This document shows, in pieces, positions 32,340 through 46,060 of a stretch of 64,000 nt of DNA. Under the pieces are notes generated by a model. That model searched no databases and was not told where the DNA came from. It worked only from the letters and a program-made list of their open reading frames with translations. The DNA lies in NCBI GenBank assembly GCA_958450325.1, contig OY288242.1:22636474-22700473 (forward strand), given 5' to 3'. How positions within the stretch are numbered: position 1 is the first letter of the stretch; each line of letters opens with the position of its first letter. The translations under genes were made by a program, and so were the position numbers. The stretch is from Agrostemma githago. Taxonomy: Eukaryota; Streptophyta; Magnoliopsida; Caryophyllales; Caryophyllaceae.

Positions 32340-34282
32340 TCCCTTTTGGAAACACCAATCCAATAGGTCTTCATAGTCACGTCTTACTTCCATTGGATGG
32401 TTAAACACACTCTCCGGAACGGATTTAACGAGGTCTCGATTGCTCCTTTTCAATAACATGGCATCTTTTTTTAAAGCCTTCAACATACCCGAGTTCACCT
32501 TGATAAGATCTCCCTTTGTGATAGTGTATGGTTTGGAGGTTGCCTTTTCTAAGGGTGGTGATTGTGAGACATCAACATTTGTCGTTTGCTTATCATACTT
32601 AAGAAAAATAAAAGAAAACTATATCAGATAGTACTTATTCACCTTACATTTATGATACATCGAATTAGAAAATAGAACTGTGTAGATGGCAATAGTAGTT
32701 TAGCATTAATGTATGTACCTTTTTCTTAGGAAATATCAAGTGAGCAGGCCAAGAAACAAAAGCATGCTTCGCTTGACATACTACACTACACTCCTCATTA
32801 GGACATGGTAATGGTGCTGTTGGCACAATTTCTTCAGTAATGGAGACTCGTCGATGATCTTTAGACACAATGTTGAAATGATTCAAAGTCACTTCCGTTT
32901 CCTCGGATATGTGCACTTGTCCAATTGCAACAATTTGGATCTTTTCAATCGCTAAGCAACAATCATGAATACCCTAGTACATATGAACTCAAGAATCGTT
33001 ATGTTGAAGATGAAAACATAGTATACAATAGTATCTACAATATGCCAAGACCAATTCACATTAAAATACATTAAACTTACTACCGACGAGCATTAAAAGA
33101 CATAACATATTAACAAAATAATCATCTACAAAAATGCATAGTTGAATTGAGCTCATTTTAATACCTTTGCCAATTTAAACTCACTAACAGGAGTGTCATA
33201 GTCTGTATCAGATTAACGGACAACCTTGGGTGATGAGTTTGGCTGCTGATTAGAAGGTTTTAGGGCAGTGTCAACATTTGTTTCAGGCCAAGGAACAAAG
33301 TAGGTATCAGTTTTTCGCTCTTGTTCATGCTCTTGCGGCTGAGATTTACGCATATTGTTGTTGGAAGTATTGATCAAGGTGTTAGACCATTGGGCAAAGC
33401 AGTCATCACCTTTGGTTAGAAGTTGGGTAAAGAACCCATCTTCGTGCCCTCTTCCAGCACAAAACTGATCACCGCTCTGATCATTTAAATTTCCAGGTTT
33501 TGCATTCGTGACACCAATTTGCTCGCTTAAATGCCCACCAAAACTACTTAGTTGGCCAATTCCTTGTCCATTTAAAGCCCGAAGTTCGCTTACACCAGCT
33601 ATGTATTGCTTCATTTGCTCCTGATTCAAGCAAGACATCATAAAGGTCATCATAAATTCCTGTTGTTGTTGGTTATTTTTCATAAGTGCTAGCTCCGACT
33701 TCAGATTAGCACTTATATCAACGCGCAGTTGGCTCGGTGGTGTTGGTTTAGAAAACCCAAAGTACTCTTTAATAGTGATATCCGATCCAATACCCCTTAC
33801 ACGTCCGCCATGCTCTGGTTTCTTTAAAGCTCTTGCCAAAATATCATCTCGACCACCCTCTAACTTATAAGCTGAAATTCGACCTAATTTTACCAAATAA
33901 ATAATCTAAACAAATATCCAAACAAAGTTTCTTGATGTTTTGAGTATAAAGAAACGTAATATGTTGATACCGTGATTAAATTGTACAAGTCGTCCAGTTC
34001 AGAATCCGGGATAAGTTTCCAAGTTCTGTAGGTGATGCACACTCGTTCTCGGACAACAAATGCCATATAACGCATGAAATGCTTTCGGTTTCCACCGCGT
34101 GGAATTTTATGTATTGGATGAAAATCTAATTCAATTTGTATCCCCTTTTGTATTGTAGCTCCCACATATGCAAGAGTGGTTCGACCTCGCTCATCTTCAC
34201 GATTACACTTTTCAACATCTGAATCAGAAGAGGTTGGGTCATGATCTCTAGATGAGCATACTTTCCTTTTTTGTTTAGCCAT
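32340..34282 (-). pseudogene. Second CACTA gene (Transposase_24-like), fragmentary
   Basis: Minus-strand exons: 34282 to about 33970 (starts MAKQKRKVCSSRDHD, then a Thr-Trp-Lys-Leu-Ile-Pro region), 33896-33213 (begins GRISAYKLEGGRD, basic then Gln/Met-rich: NNQQQQEFMMTFMMSCLNQ), about 32916-32719 (contains FVSWPAHLIFPKKK), and a last recognisable stretch at 32498-32340 (DYEDLLDWCFQKGIG). The gene order and the FV-WP-HLI motif fit the second gene of plant CACTA elements, whose product has the plant transposase (Ptta/En/Spm) region. Exon edges are approximate, and I see no intact continuous product. The 3' end is cut by the Tat-type LTR. Confidence 0.55.
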
Positions 34283-34487
34283 AAACCTATAAAGATGTAA
34301 ATGAAAAAAATAAGATTACACACCATAAACAATACAAACATGGAGAAAATAATGGTAATCAAAGTTAACATTAGCTCACAAACAAAAAAATCAGCATCCG
34401 AATGAATATAAACATCCTAATGAATATAAACAGAAAAGTGTGTTTTTTTCGGATATAAATCAGTGAGATCAAATCTGTTTTTCTACC

Positions 34488-37400
34488 TCAGCTACTTTTA
34501 CGACGGCGCTTGTTAGATTTGCTTATTTCGATATTGACCTCAACCCATTCACCGTTGTCATGGTCATTGCGTACATATGTCATTGAATTTTCACTCAAAT
34601 CATTCACGGAATCCTCATTCTGAAAAAATTTGGTTGATGGTCTTTCCTCCAGATCAAAATCCTCATCATAGTCATCAATATCGTGTCGGGATCGTGGTGT
34701 GATAACAACTGACCTTACTTTATCACTTGGATCCGTCACATAAAATACCTGTTTTGCTTGGCGAGCTAGTACATATGGATCTTCCTTGTAACTAAGCTTC
34801 TGAAGGTTGACCAACGTGTGACCAAACTCATCATATTCAACTACAGCATGAGAATCAACCCAATTGCACTTGAAAACTGGTATAGAGAAACCAAAATAAT
34901 GCAACTCGATTATCTCCTCAATGACCCCATAGTATAACATTTTGCCATACACCGGATGTTTATCTTTGGCACTAGCATAATGCATAGCCTCTGCTTCCAC
35001 GGATACCCCACTATTTTGCATTGTACTAATTTCGTCTTGCTCCTTAGTGTATGTACAACCATTTATGACATATCCAGAATAACAAGAGGCGTTGAAATTG
35101 GGTCCACGTGCTAAACTCTTAATTCGATCACATATGATATGTGATGAATCTTCAAGTTCTCTCCTAACCTCATCTCTAAACCAACTGGCAAATAACTTGT
35201 TATGTTCTCCGAGTAAAGATTTCTCATTTTCTCTTCGATTGTTTTCTCTTAAAAAACAATGTGCTTCTTAATATATGATCCGACTTCATCCTCATTAAAA
35301 AGAATATAAGTGTGAGCCATGTGCCACTTCTCTAAAGACAAGTCAAGTCGCTTATGACCTATCGTTCCTTTTCCTTCAATTCTACCGCTATGTTTTGACA
35401 AAGGAATCCCGATCATCTTTGCATTTCCTAGAAATTCACTACCATAAGCAACAACATCTTCACAAAGCACCCGCTCAGCAATACAACCTTCCGGCCTGTA
35501 GTGATTCTTAACATATCCTTTATAAGTTTTCATTTCTCTTTCAAAAGGATATTGATTTCTCAAATATACAGGACCACAAAATCTCACCTCCCTCACCAGA
35601 TGAACCGTCAAATGAATCATGACATCAAAAAAAGATGGAGGAAAGTACATCTCTGATTGACACAAAATGACTACAATTGAACTTTCCAAGGAATTCAAGT
35701 CTTTAGGATCTATGACTTTGCTATATATCGCATTGAAGAACGAACATAATTTAATTATTGTTGAACGAACATTTTTAGGTAAAATTGCACGAATAGCCAC
35801 AGATAACAGATTTTGCATCAAAACATTGCAATCATGAGACTTAAGACCCACAAGTTTCAAATTTTCCACTGAAACAAGACTCTTATATTAAATGAATAAC
35901 CCTCGGAAACTTTTACACCAGCTAAACAATCACAAAATTCTTTCTTCTCTTTTTTCGAGAGTGTATAAGTAGCTGGTGGCAAGAACTTTTTGTTGTTCTT
36001 GTCGATAATGTGTAATTCTTTTCTAATCCTCAAAGCTTTCAAGTCATCTCTAGCATTAATACCATCTTTTGTTTTTCCCGAGATATTTAGTAATGTACCT
36101 ACTAAGCTATCACACACATTTTTCTCGATATGCATCACATCCAAAGAATGTCTCACAAACAAAAATTGCCAATACGGTAAGCGCCAAAATATAGAAAATT
36201 TTTTATACCCTTGTTTAGATAGGGTAGATCCCTTGGTTTTCCCAAAGGTAACCTGAATGTCTTTCACTTTTTCAAACACCTCTCTACCCGTCAAGACTCT
36301 TGGTCGTCCATTCAACTCATGTTCCCTATTAAAGGCCTTTCTCAACTTTCGGTAAGAATGATCGCTTGGCAAAAATCGGCGATGCCCATCATAAATAGCT
36401 TTCCTAGATGAGTTCTGCCACTTTCCCACGGTACCATCCTCACAAATAGGACAAGATGTTTTTCCTTTCACAGTATACCCAGACAAATTACCATACACAG
36501 GATAATCTTGTATAGTGTAAAACAACATTGCTCTAAGGTTAAATGTATCATTTCTATGTGCATCGTAAACTTCTATGCCTGTTTCCAATAACATCTTCAA
36601 ATCATCTACGAGGGGCGCTAAGTACACATCGATGTCATTTCCTGGTTGTTTAGGCCCGGAAATCAACAGGGAAAGCATCATGTACTTTCTTTTCATGCAT
36701 AACGAAGGAGGCAGGTTATACGTAACCAAAACTACCGGCCAAGTACTATAGGTTGAACTAAGAGAGCGGAATGGATTCATACCATCCGTAGACAAGGCAA
36801 TGCGCAAATTACGTACTTCTTTACCAAACTCAGGGAATTCTCCATCAATAAACCTCCATTGTGGGGAGTCAGCTGGGTATCTAAGTTTATTATCCTTAAT
36901 TCGACCATTATGATGCCATGTCAAATTTTTTGCATCTTTTGCATTCGAAAAAAGATGTTTAAATCGTGGTATAATGGGAAAGTACCACAACACCTTAGCT
37001 GGAACTCCTTCTTTCTTCTTATAGCGTGAGACATTACAAATGGGACAACTCTTCAATGATTGATACTCATTATGATATAATATACAGTCGTTGGGGCATG
37101 CATGAATTTTCTCATAAGGCAAGCTCATTGAACATAATATCTTTTTGGCCTCATATGTTCTACTTGGGATAACATTATCATCCGGAAGCATATCTTTCAC
37201 TGCTCAAGAAATTCAGTAAAACCAGTATCACTCAAACCATGAGCTGCCTTTAAATTATATAATTTGAGTACACTTGATAGTCTTGTATTTTTTTTTGCAT
37301 CCTTCGTATAAGGGCTTTTCGGAATCAGATAACAAAGATTGAAATTCGGATGGATTTTCATCAAACTTCTCTTGAACTTCTCGTAACATATCCTCTATCC

Positions 37401-37690
37401 TATCACCCTCATTTAAATTAGGCGTTTCAGGTAAGTTATTCCTATCATTTCCTTCCTTATCTTCCCCATGCCAAATCTAAACAGTATATGTTCTATCAAA
37501 AGCTGATTTGCTTAGATGATTAAGTATTTCATCGACTCTTTTATATAAAAAAATTATGACATTTAAAACAAGGACAAGGTAGCTTAGTACGCCCTCTAGA
37601 GTTCTTTACGGCAAAATTGATAAATTCTTTTACTCCAGCTATATACTCAGAGTCACCCGGTTTTGACAATGATATCCAAATACGATCCAT
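34488..37690 (-). pseudogene. TNP2-type transposase of the CACTA element, frameshifted
   Basis: The start is ATG at 37690 with MDRIWISLSKPGDSEYIAGV and a CPCFKC motif, the transposase-associated domain (to about 37550). After a disrupted stretch with a T9 run near 37290 and a frameshift at about 37200, the Transposase_21 domain runs from 37200 to about 35870 (CPNDCILYHNEY, CPICNVSRY, LRIALSTDGMNPF, DVMHIEKNVCDSL). A further shift leads to a DUF4218 region (35869-35249; GLKSHDCNVLMQNLL, IHLTVHLVREVRFCGPVYLR). Then come a gap and a DUF4216 region (35021-34488; VYGKMLYYGVIEEI, DPSDKVRSVV). The order is that of plant CACTA TNP2/TnpD proteins. At least three frame breaks mean that it is not functional as it stands. 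Confidence 0.85.
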
Positions 37691-38469
37691 ATCTACAAAC
37701 AGTGTATAGAAAATTATCATATGCCTCGCTAACTATTATTGATAATTTATTCAAATCAACCGATTAAATACGGAATTATAATAGTTGATCACATAATCTA
37801 TCATGAGCCTAACTGTTGGACATTTCGAAAATTTTGATCTAATCTAAGTGAATTAAAAACTTTACAAAAATCAAAGTGACAAACCATAAAGCAAGTACCA
37901 AATCAAACAAAAACAAACAATGCTAGAGATTTCGACATCATTAAAACTGAAATATACACTTCATTCATTCAACTAAATCAACCAAACAAAAGCAGAAAAC
38001 TCGACAACATAAACCCTGAAATACACACTTCATCCGTTCAACTGAATCGATTAAACACAAATAATGGTAATTAAACGAATTCCACAGCATAAAACCAAAA
38101 TTCCACATTTCATCTGTTCAACTAAATCAATCAAAAGAAAACTAACAATAATCAATCAATCAGAAGCAAATACGATCACCGACAACCGATCAGAAGCAAA
38201 TACGCAGAAACAAAATTGGGAGAGAAAAAAAAAACCTGAAACTTGGGCGTGGTAAATTTGCAGTTCACATTCGAATTTTGAAGAAAACTTGGGTGTTAGT
38301 TTACTGCAAAATTTAGGGACGGAGTACAGTCTGCAAAATTCAGGTGGATGAATTCTACTTTGGGTGGGGAGGAAGACGTGCGTGCGTGGGATTGGGAATG
38401 AAATAGCTTAGGGAAACGTATGCGGGATTTAGCGCGCAAATGTAGTGGGAATTTGTTTGTAGTTAAGAG

Positions 38470-38735
38470 ACCGATTATTTGTAATTAAGGTTTCTTAATC
38501 TATGAAACCGGTTATATAAGTTAACTGGTGTCTTAAACATAATTTTAAGAAACCGTGTATATTAGATAAATGGTCTCTTAAATTAAGAGACCGGTTAGGT
38601 TGTCCAACCGGTGTTTTATCAATGATTTTAAGAGACCGGTCACAAAAAAAAATTGGTATCTTATTATTAAGAAACCGATTAGACAATCTAACTGGTGTGT
38701 TAGGGGTGGTCTCTTAGGGCATTTTTGTAGTAGTG
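38470..38735 (-). repeat. CACTA subterminal repeats and terminal inverted repeat
   Basis: About ten copies of TAAGAGACCGGTT / TAAGAAACCGATT-like units in both orientations fill 250 bases and end in the terminal CACTACTACAAAAATGCCC (minus strand). Such repeats bind the TnpA-like protein in En/Spm elements. Confidence 0.8.
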
Positions 38736-38789
38736 TACTCACATATGTGTGTCTATGCAGGGTTGCCTGCACTACCGAACGCCAAGTGA

Positions 38790-41700
38790 TGATGAAAGAT
38801 GGGCGATCGGAAGTCAGTTGAAGTTGAAGCAATAGGGACTTTTAGATTACTACTAAACACTGGTTCCTTTTTGAATTAAGATGAAACTTTTGTTGTACCG
38901 TCTTTCAGACGAAATCTAGTTTCTGTTTCTATTTTGGACAAATCAGGGTACTCTTGTTCATTCGGAAATAATAAGTTTAATCTTTCTCTAAATAAAAATG
39001 TAATAGGAACCAGTACTTTGTTGTATTATGATAAGCTTTATATGCTAGATACTATTGCTTCATATAATGAAACCCTACATACAACTACTAGAGGTACAAA
39101 GCGAAAGTTAACAGATGAGAATTCTGCTTCGTTTTGGCATAAGCGCTTGGGACATATTTCGAGACAAAGAATTGAAAAGCTTGTGTCAAATAGAATTCTT
39201 GACTCTCTTGATTTTTTGGATTTTCAACTTTGTGTTGATTGCATCAAGGGAAAACAGACAAACAAAAAGAGATTAGATGCCAATAGAGCTGCAGACGTCT
39301 TAGAACTAATTCATAAGGATATTTGTGGACCATTTCCTAATCCCGCATGGAATGGTCAACAATATTTTATCATGTTCATAGACGATTTTTCTCGGTATGG
39401 CTATCTATTTCTTATTCATGAGAAGTCTCAAGCATTAGACATTTTCAAATCATTTAAAGCTGAAGTTGAAAACCAACTTGAGAAAAAGATTAAAGTCGTT
39501 AGGTCTGACCGTGGTGGGGAATACTATGGTAGATACGACGGATCAGGTGAATAACGTCCGGGTCCATTTGCCAAATTCCTAGATGAGTGTGGAATTGTCC
39601 CGCAGTACACTATGCTGGGGTCACCTAGCATGAATGGTGTAGCTAAAAGGCGTGATAGGACACTTAAGGATATGGTAAGAAGTATGATTAGTCATACTAA
39701 TTTACCTGAATCACTCTGGGGAGAGGCAATTAAGACTGCAACATATATCCTTAACAGAGTTCCAACTAAAGCTACTAATAAAACCTCATATGAGTTATGG
39801 ACTGGAAAGAAACCCAGTATAAGGCATTCGCACATTTGGGGTTGTCTAGCGGAAGCAAGGCCTTATAAGCCGAATGAAAAGAAGTTGGAATCCAGAACAA
39901 TTAGTAGCTATTTTGTTGGATATTCTGAAAGATCTCGGGGGTATAAGTTTTACAATCCCACTAACAGGACATTTTTTGAGACGGGTAATGCCCGGTTCTT
40001 TGAGGATATTGAGTTTGGGGGAGAAGATAAGATTAGAGACATTGTCTTTGAAGAGGAAGCAATTTCCCTTCCTACGGCAATCATGAATAATGATGAAGTC
40101 GAAGACATTGTTGTGAATCTCCCTATTTAGGATCAGTCGGTCATTCAGGAAGACCAAACTCAATTACAAACTCAAAAACCTCAAGAACCTACATCATTAA
40201 GAAGATCCGCTAAAGAAAAGAAAAGTGCAATTCCAGATGACTACGTTTTGTATCTTCTGGAGCACGAGGATTACGATGGAATATTAGAAGATAGTGATCC
40301 TATCAACTTCCATCAGGCCATAGAAAGTCCTAATTTTCAAAAGTGGATTCATGCCATGAACGAGGAAATTAAGTCCATGAAAGACAATGATGTTTGGGAT
40401 CTTGTTACACTACCCGAAGGTGCAAAACCTATTGGTTCTAAATGGGTATTTAGAACCAAACGGGACACAAGGGGAAATGTAGAAAGATATAAGGCACGTC
40501 TTGTTGCAAAGGGCTTTACTCAAAAGAAAGGCATTGACTATAAAGAGACTTTCTCTCCGGTTTCTTCGAAAGACTCATTTAGAATCATAATGGCAATAGT
40601 GGCATATTTTGATCTTGAGCTTCATCAAATGGATGTTAAGACTGTGTTTCTCAATGGTGACGTTGATGAGACAATTTATATGGTGCAACCTGAAAACTTT
40701 GTATTAGGGTATTCAAAGAAAATGGTTTGCAAATTAAAGAAATCCATTTATAGTCTCAAGCAAGCGTCTCGACAGTGGTATTTCAAATTCCATGAAATTA
40801 TACTCTCATTTGGTTTTGAGATGAGTAAAGTGGAAGATTGTATTTACCATAAGTTTAGTGGGAGTAAGCATATCTTTCTGGTTTTATACGTGGATGACAT
40901 ACTGCTTGCCAGCAACGATATAGGTTTGTTGTGCGAAACCAAGAGATTTCTATCAACTAAGTTTGAGATGAAAGATCTTGGTGAAGCATCCTTTGTATTA
41001 GGAATTGAGATCCACCGAGACCGTTCTCAGTGTATCCTTGGGTTATCACAAAGGAACTATATCGATAAGGTCTTAAATAGGTTTGGCATGCAAAATTGTA
41101 AACCAGGAGATAACCCCGTTTCGAAAGGAGATAAATTTTATCTCGACCAGTGCCCTAAAAATGATTTTGAGAGGAAGGAAATGCTTAGTATTCCATATGC
41201 CTCGACAGTTGGAAGTCTCATGTATGCCCAAGTTTGTACGCGTTCAGATATAGCGTACATTGTTGGAATGTTAGGCAGATTCTTAAGTAATCCGGGAATG
41301 GATCATTGGAAGGCAGTTAAAAGGGTCTTAAGGTATCTACAAAGAACAAAACATTATATGCTCACATACAAAAGGTCGGATCATTTAGAGATCATTGGGT
41401 ACTCCGACTCTGATCCCAACGGGTGCATAGATAGCAGTCGATCCACTTCAGGCTATATTTATCTGCTAGCAGGAGAGGCAATTTCATGGAGAAGTGTCAA
41501 ACAAGAAATTATTGCCACTTCTACTATGGAGGCAGAACTCATAGCATGTTTTGAAGCATCCAATCATGTCATATATATGGTTACGAAACTTTGTCACAGG
41601 GTTACGAGTTGTGGATACAATTCAAAGACCACTAAAGATATTTTGTGACAATAAAGCAGCGGTGTTGTATTCCAATAACAACGCTAGTGCGACAAAGTCC

Positions 41701-41883
41701 AAGTATATTTTGCTCAAGTTTCGTGCTATAAAAGAAAGAATTCAAAGGGGAGAAGTGTGTGTAGAACATATTGGAACAAACTCCATGATTGCGGATCCGC
41801 TCACTAGAGGACTACCACCCAAAATGTTTCATGAGCATGTTGCTCACATGGGTGTTATTTTGTTTAAGGATATGAAGAATTAG
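38790..41883 (+). pseudogene. copia pol: protease end, integrase, RT, RNase H
   Basis: In order: SVEVEAIGTFRLLL and VVPSFRRNLVSVS (end of protease/linker), FWHKRLGHISRQRIEKLV (GAG-pre-integrase), HKDICGPF and VVRSDRGGEY (integrase Asp residues), then NGVAKRRDRTL where the family has GVAERRN, so the catalytic Glu is Lys. RT follows with WVFRTKRD, VYLARLVAKGF-like motifs and LYVDDILLASND near 40885. RNase H follows with IATSTMEAELIACFEA and, after a frameshift near 41590, the frame at 41551-41883 (IFCDNKAAVLYSNNN). In-frame stops at 39552 (TAA), 40128 (TAG) and earlier near 38875. Not functional. Confidence 0.88.
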
Positions 41884-41985
41884 TGGGAGTTTGTAATATG
41901 ATTTTCTATAAAGTAGACACAAAATTACAGTTCAGGATGACGTCAACTTTGGTTTCAGGTATTTTCGGAAAGGTTTTCAGTTTTC

Positions 41986-41988
<3 letters not shown>

Positions 41989-42055
<67 letters not shown>
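41989..42055. repeat. (TA)n then (GA)n microsatellite
   Basis: About 20 TA units followed by about 13 GA units, at the left border of the inserted block; the right border has (TA)n at 46063-46105. Confidence 0.9.
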
Positions 42056-42058
<3 letters not shown>

Positions 42059-42931
42059 AGATTCGGTGAGAACCTATAGTATAATGAGAACTGTGAGAAC
42101 TTCTCCTAACCATTAGATCTTAAAAGATCTAACGACATACAAGAATTGAAATTCATCCCCACTCTTACGTAAATCATTTGACTCATATTCTTTACCAAAA
42201 GTAGAACTTGACACGTTGCTCCTTCCCTTCCTCCACTCAACTTCATTCAAACAAATAAAAGTCATGAAATCAATTCTCCAATTTCACAAATGAAATTCAA
42301 TTCTGCAGTGGAGACAGCAACTAAATCAATTCTCCTATTTCACAAATAAAATTCAATTCTTCGGTGGAGACAACAACTACTCCGTATAATTTCAACCGGA
42401 ATCGGCCCAGAAAACTGTTTTCTGTTTTCCAACCAACACTAATTTCTGAATACCCAAAAAATTCCCAATTAACAAGAGGACCTAAAAGCTGGTTATTTTA
42501 CAGCGAAATCTAACCCAAGTTAACGGAACCGACCCCTTAGTATATATTCGAAAACCCATCCGTAAGTAAATTATCCTAAAGTTCAACCTGGTTAGTTTGG
42601 GAAACCCGAATAGCCCTCAAGAATCAACCCGTTTAGGAAATTTCCTCTCATTCGGATCCTCGTTAAACTCTGACACTTCCCCAAACTCTCAGGAATCTGA
42701 CCGAATAAGAAATTACTGGATGGGTGGAATTTCTGGGTTTACTAGGCAAGTCTTCAATTTTTGGGTTTACTGGATTGTTGTTGTTGATGATGATGATGAT
42801 GATCTAATGTGATTAATGATGAGGATGAGGATGACTAATTTGTTTGGTTTTACCGTAGTTAGGTGGTAAAACGAGGGATAGATTAATAAAGGGTATTCTC
42901 TTTATTACAGAATGTATTCACTTAAAATTAA

Positions 42932-43315
42932 AAAATGGTACAACAAAATGGGTACGCTAAAATTGAGAATGGGTACACCAAAATTAAAAAATGTACGCTA
43001 AAATTCAAAATTGAGGGTACGCTAAAATTGAATTGAAAAATGGTACGTTAAAATAGAAAAAGGGTACGCTAAAATTGAAAATGAAAAAAGTACGCTAAAA
43101 GTGAAAAATGGTACGCTAAAATTTGAAAAGGGTACGCTAAAATTGAAATTGAAAAAGGGTACGCTGAAATTTAAAAAGGGTACACTAAAATTGAAAAAGG
43201 GTACGATAAATTTAAGAAAGGTTACACTAAAATTGAAAAGGGATACACCATAATTAAAAGAAGGTACGACAATAGTATGCTAAAATTGAAAAATTGTACG
43301 CTAAAATTGAAAAAG
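42932..43315 (+). repeat. GGGTACGCTAAAATTGAAAA minisatellite, array 1
   Basis: About 18-20 degenerate copies of a unit of roughly 18-22 bases centred on GTACGCTAAAATTGAAA, some doubled by an extra AATTG. Confidence 0.9.
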
Positions 43316-43869
43316 GAAATTAAATCGAGTAGGGCTTGAAGAAGAAGTGTTGTATTCCATATAAAATCCGTACAAAAGGAAATTAAAGAACAATATTTTA
43401 GATGAACTCCTAAGTTAATGAGGAAATTTGGAAGAAAAAAAACGATAGCTGGGATTATTGCAATTATATTTGCCGACGATAATACTGTTACTATTGTAAT
43501 GAAATAATGAATTTAATCGAATAAGTTAACTCATAAAATAATTAATTTTAAAAAAAATTAAAAGTTACTTAGGTTACGGGTCCCAATTGTGATGAATTGA
43601 TGGATTGAAGAAAAGTCGATTGAAAAATTGATGGATTGAAAATTGGATTCAGTGATCGATTGAAGAATTATGGATTAAAGGATTACGGGTCGAAGAATTT
43701 TGTAGAAGGAGAAGGAGTTACGACCTTACGGGTTGAAGGCTCAAGCAATTGTGATTAATTGATGGGATTAAAGAATTTTGAAGGATCCAACGAATGAAAT
43801 TGAACACTATGGTGAGAACTGTGAGAACCCTTTAAAGCCCTTAGATCTCAGGTCAATTTCACGGAAAAA

Positions 43870-44649
43870 AAGTTTGCAGGGTTAACGCTCAATTGATTTT
43901 CAACGCTCATTCCTCTCTCTCTCTTCTTTCCCTCTACTCCGCTCCCTTCATCACTTTACCAAAAATTGAAGAATAATTTCAACAAAATTCACCAAAAATC
44001 AAGAAAACGCAAATTCACCAAAAATCAAGAAAACGCAGATTAAGGCTTCATTCATAAATTCAAATTCACGAGATTTGTTATCTAATCTGAATAAATTAGG
44101 GTTAGGGTTTTGATTTCAGTTTCGAATTATTCGATTTCAGTTTTGATTTGATGATTGATTTTAGTTTTTTCTTTGTTTAATTCTACTGATACCAGCTTAA
44201 AATCGTTAAAAGTTTGTCTGATTCTCTGTTTGTCTGATTCGATTAACTTGTGCAATTTGAGCTTTAAAGATCCTACCTTTTTCAATTTTTACTTTCTTTT
44301 TATTTGCATCACCAGTTCATTAATTATTAAATGTCTTGATGTTGAATTTCGAACTTTGATTTTTTTTCTGTTGTTTGATTGCTTGGTAGAATTCTGAAAA
44401 AAGTACACTAAAATAGATTATGGAGTATATTTTTGATTGATTGATTGAACTTAACGAGGCTTGATAAATTATTTTTTCTGCTTCTTATTATTGCAGCACT
44501 ATAATGGATTCAGAAATTGTTGCGACTGATACAAGTGTTCCTCAAGTTAAATCAGTAGTATCCTATGTTTCTTGAAATGTAGTTGTGACGGAACAATTCA
44601 CGGAAGAAAATGCTATTATATCAGACGCAAGCATTAAACCGATAGAATA
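43870..44649 (+). other. Gene-like leader: CT-rich 5' UTR, intron and short first exon
   Basis: A CT-rich, ATG-poor stretch (43905-44060), a GT...TTATTATTGCAG intron-like segment ending near 44494, then ATGGATTCAGAAATTGTTGC at 44505 opens a short frame that stops at TGA near 44574. After about 70 more bases the second minisatellite begins. This looks like the captured 5' end of a cellular or transposase gene; the peptide is too short to identify. Confidence 0.35.
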
Positions 44650-44651
44650 AG

Positions 44652-45055
44652 TGAAAAAGGGTACGCTAAAATAGAAAAAGAGTACGCTAAAAGTGAAAAA
44701 GGGTACGCTAAAATTGAAAAAGGGTACGCTAAAATTGAAATTGAAAAAGGATACGCTAAAATAGAAAAAGGGTACACTAAAATGGAAAAATGGTACACTA
44801 AAATGAAAAAATGGTACGCTAAAATTGAAATTGAAAAATGGTACGCTAAAACAGGAAAAAGGGTACGGTCAAATAAAAAAAGATACGCTAAAATTGAAAA
44901 GGGTACGCTAAAATTAAAAAAGGGTACGCTAAAATTGAAATTGAAAAGAGGTACGCTAAAATAGAAAAAAGGGCACGCTGAAATAGAAAAAATGGTACGC
45001 TAAAATTGAAATTGAAAAATGGTACACTAAAAGTGAAAATGGGTATGCTAAAATT
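44652..45055 (+). repeat. GGGTACGCTAAAATTGAAAA minisatellite, array 2
   Basis: About 18 further copies of the same unit, same strand as array 1. The frame at 44782-44964 is a product of the repeat. Confidence 0.9.
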
Positions 45056-45390
45056 GAATGAAATTGAGAAAGAAATTGAAATCCAAGTTATTAATTAAAA
45101 TGATTGAGGATGAAATTGAAATGTATTTTCACAATTAAACATTTCACAATTAAACCCTTTTTAAAAAATTGAGAATGAAAACAAAATGTTACCTTACTTA
45201 AAACATATAAAAAAAATGAGAATAAAATTGAAATTTGTTTCCAAAATCAAAATCTAGGAAGTACTGCATTTATTAAACTGCTACAAGAAAGAAAAGGGCG
45301 TAAAAACTCAGACTGCTACAAGAAAGAAAAAGGCGTAAAAACGATAATGAAAACGAAATGTTACCTTAATTAAAACATACGTTTAGGCCC

Positions 45391-45404
45391 CGTGCAAATG
45401 CACG
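45391..45404. repeat. Hairpin CGTGCA-AA-TGCACG
   Basis: Perfect 6-bp stem with a 2-base loop in the context GGCCC...ACTTATATAG, like the hairpin that precedes Helitron 3' ends. Confidence 0.5.
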
Positions 45405-46060
45405 ACTTATATAGATATCAAATATTATCGACGCAAATAAAAATTGATTTATGTAAAAAATTTAATCAAAACATTGATATAAATTTTAAATGGTACATTC
45501 TTTTTTATCTATTTAAAAGTTCATCAAATAAATTATTGCAATGAATTTCTTATGATTGACTAACTTATAAACTATTCTGAAGTCCAAGTACTATCCATAA
45601 TACTCATAGTGATTTTAGGCGGGAAAACATTTAATGAGAATGCGACATGTGTCATTTCTTTTTTATTGGTTTCTCTTTTAGTATAATTTCTTTTTTATTG
45701 GTTTCTCTTTTAGTATATAGAAGATAAAAAAATGAGGATAAAATTGAAATTTGTTTCCAAAATTAAAATCTAGGAAGTACTATATTTATTAGACTGCTAC
45801 AAGAAAGAAAAAGGCGTAAAAACTTAGCAAGCGTGGATATTCAAACCCATAACCACCTAACCATTAAGTTCATTCCCAACCAACTGAGACACAACATGAA
45901 ACTAAATACTTCACATCAAAAATAATAATTAAGGCAATGTTTTGGACCTGGGTTGTGGCCGCATCCCACAATGATTTCTACTTGGCTTCCTCACTTGATT
46001 TAATGGATGTAATTAGTTCTCATGGTTCTCATTATACAAGTGTTCTCATACAATCCTAAA

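Larger units (their letters stand above)
32327..38735 (-). mobile_element. CACTA (En/Spm) DNA transposon, left end missing
   Basis: The right end is the inverted terminal sequence CACTACTACAAAAATGCCC read on the minus strand from 38735, preceded by subterminal repeats (38470-38720). Two genes lie on the minus strand: a TNP2-type transposase (37690-34488) and a second gene with a Transposase_24-like product (34282 to about 32340). No CACTA terminus is found at the left, where the element runs into the Tat-type LTR at 32326. The three bases after the right end are TAC (38736-38738), the probable 3-bp target duplication; its partner is lost with the left end. Confidence 0.85.

Noticed and set aside
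38490..38832. Frames across the CACTA right end
   Set aside because: They consist of subterminal repeats and cross the transposon border.
44782..44964. Lys/Tyr-rich frame MEKWYTKMKKWYAKIEIEKW and following
   Set aside because: A direct translation of the GTACGCTAAAATTG minisatellite.
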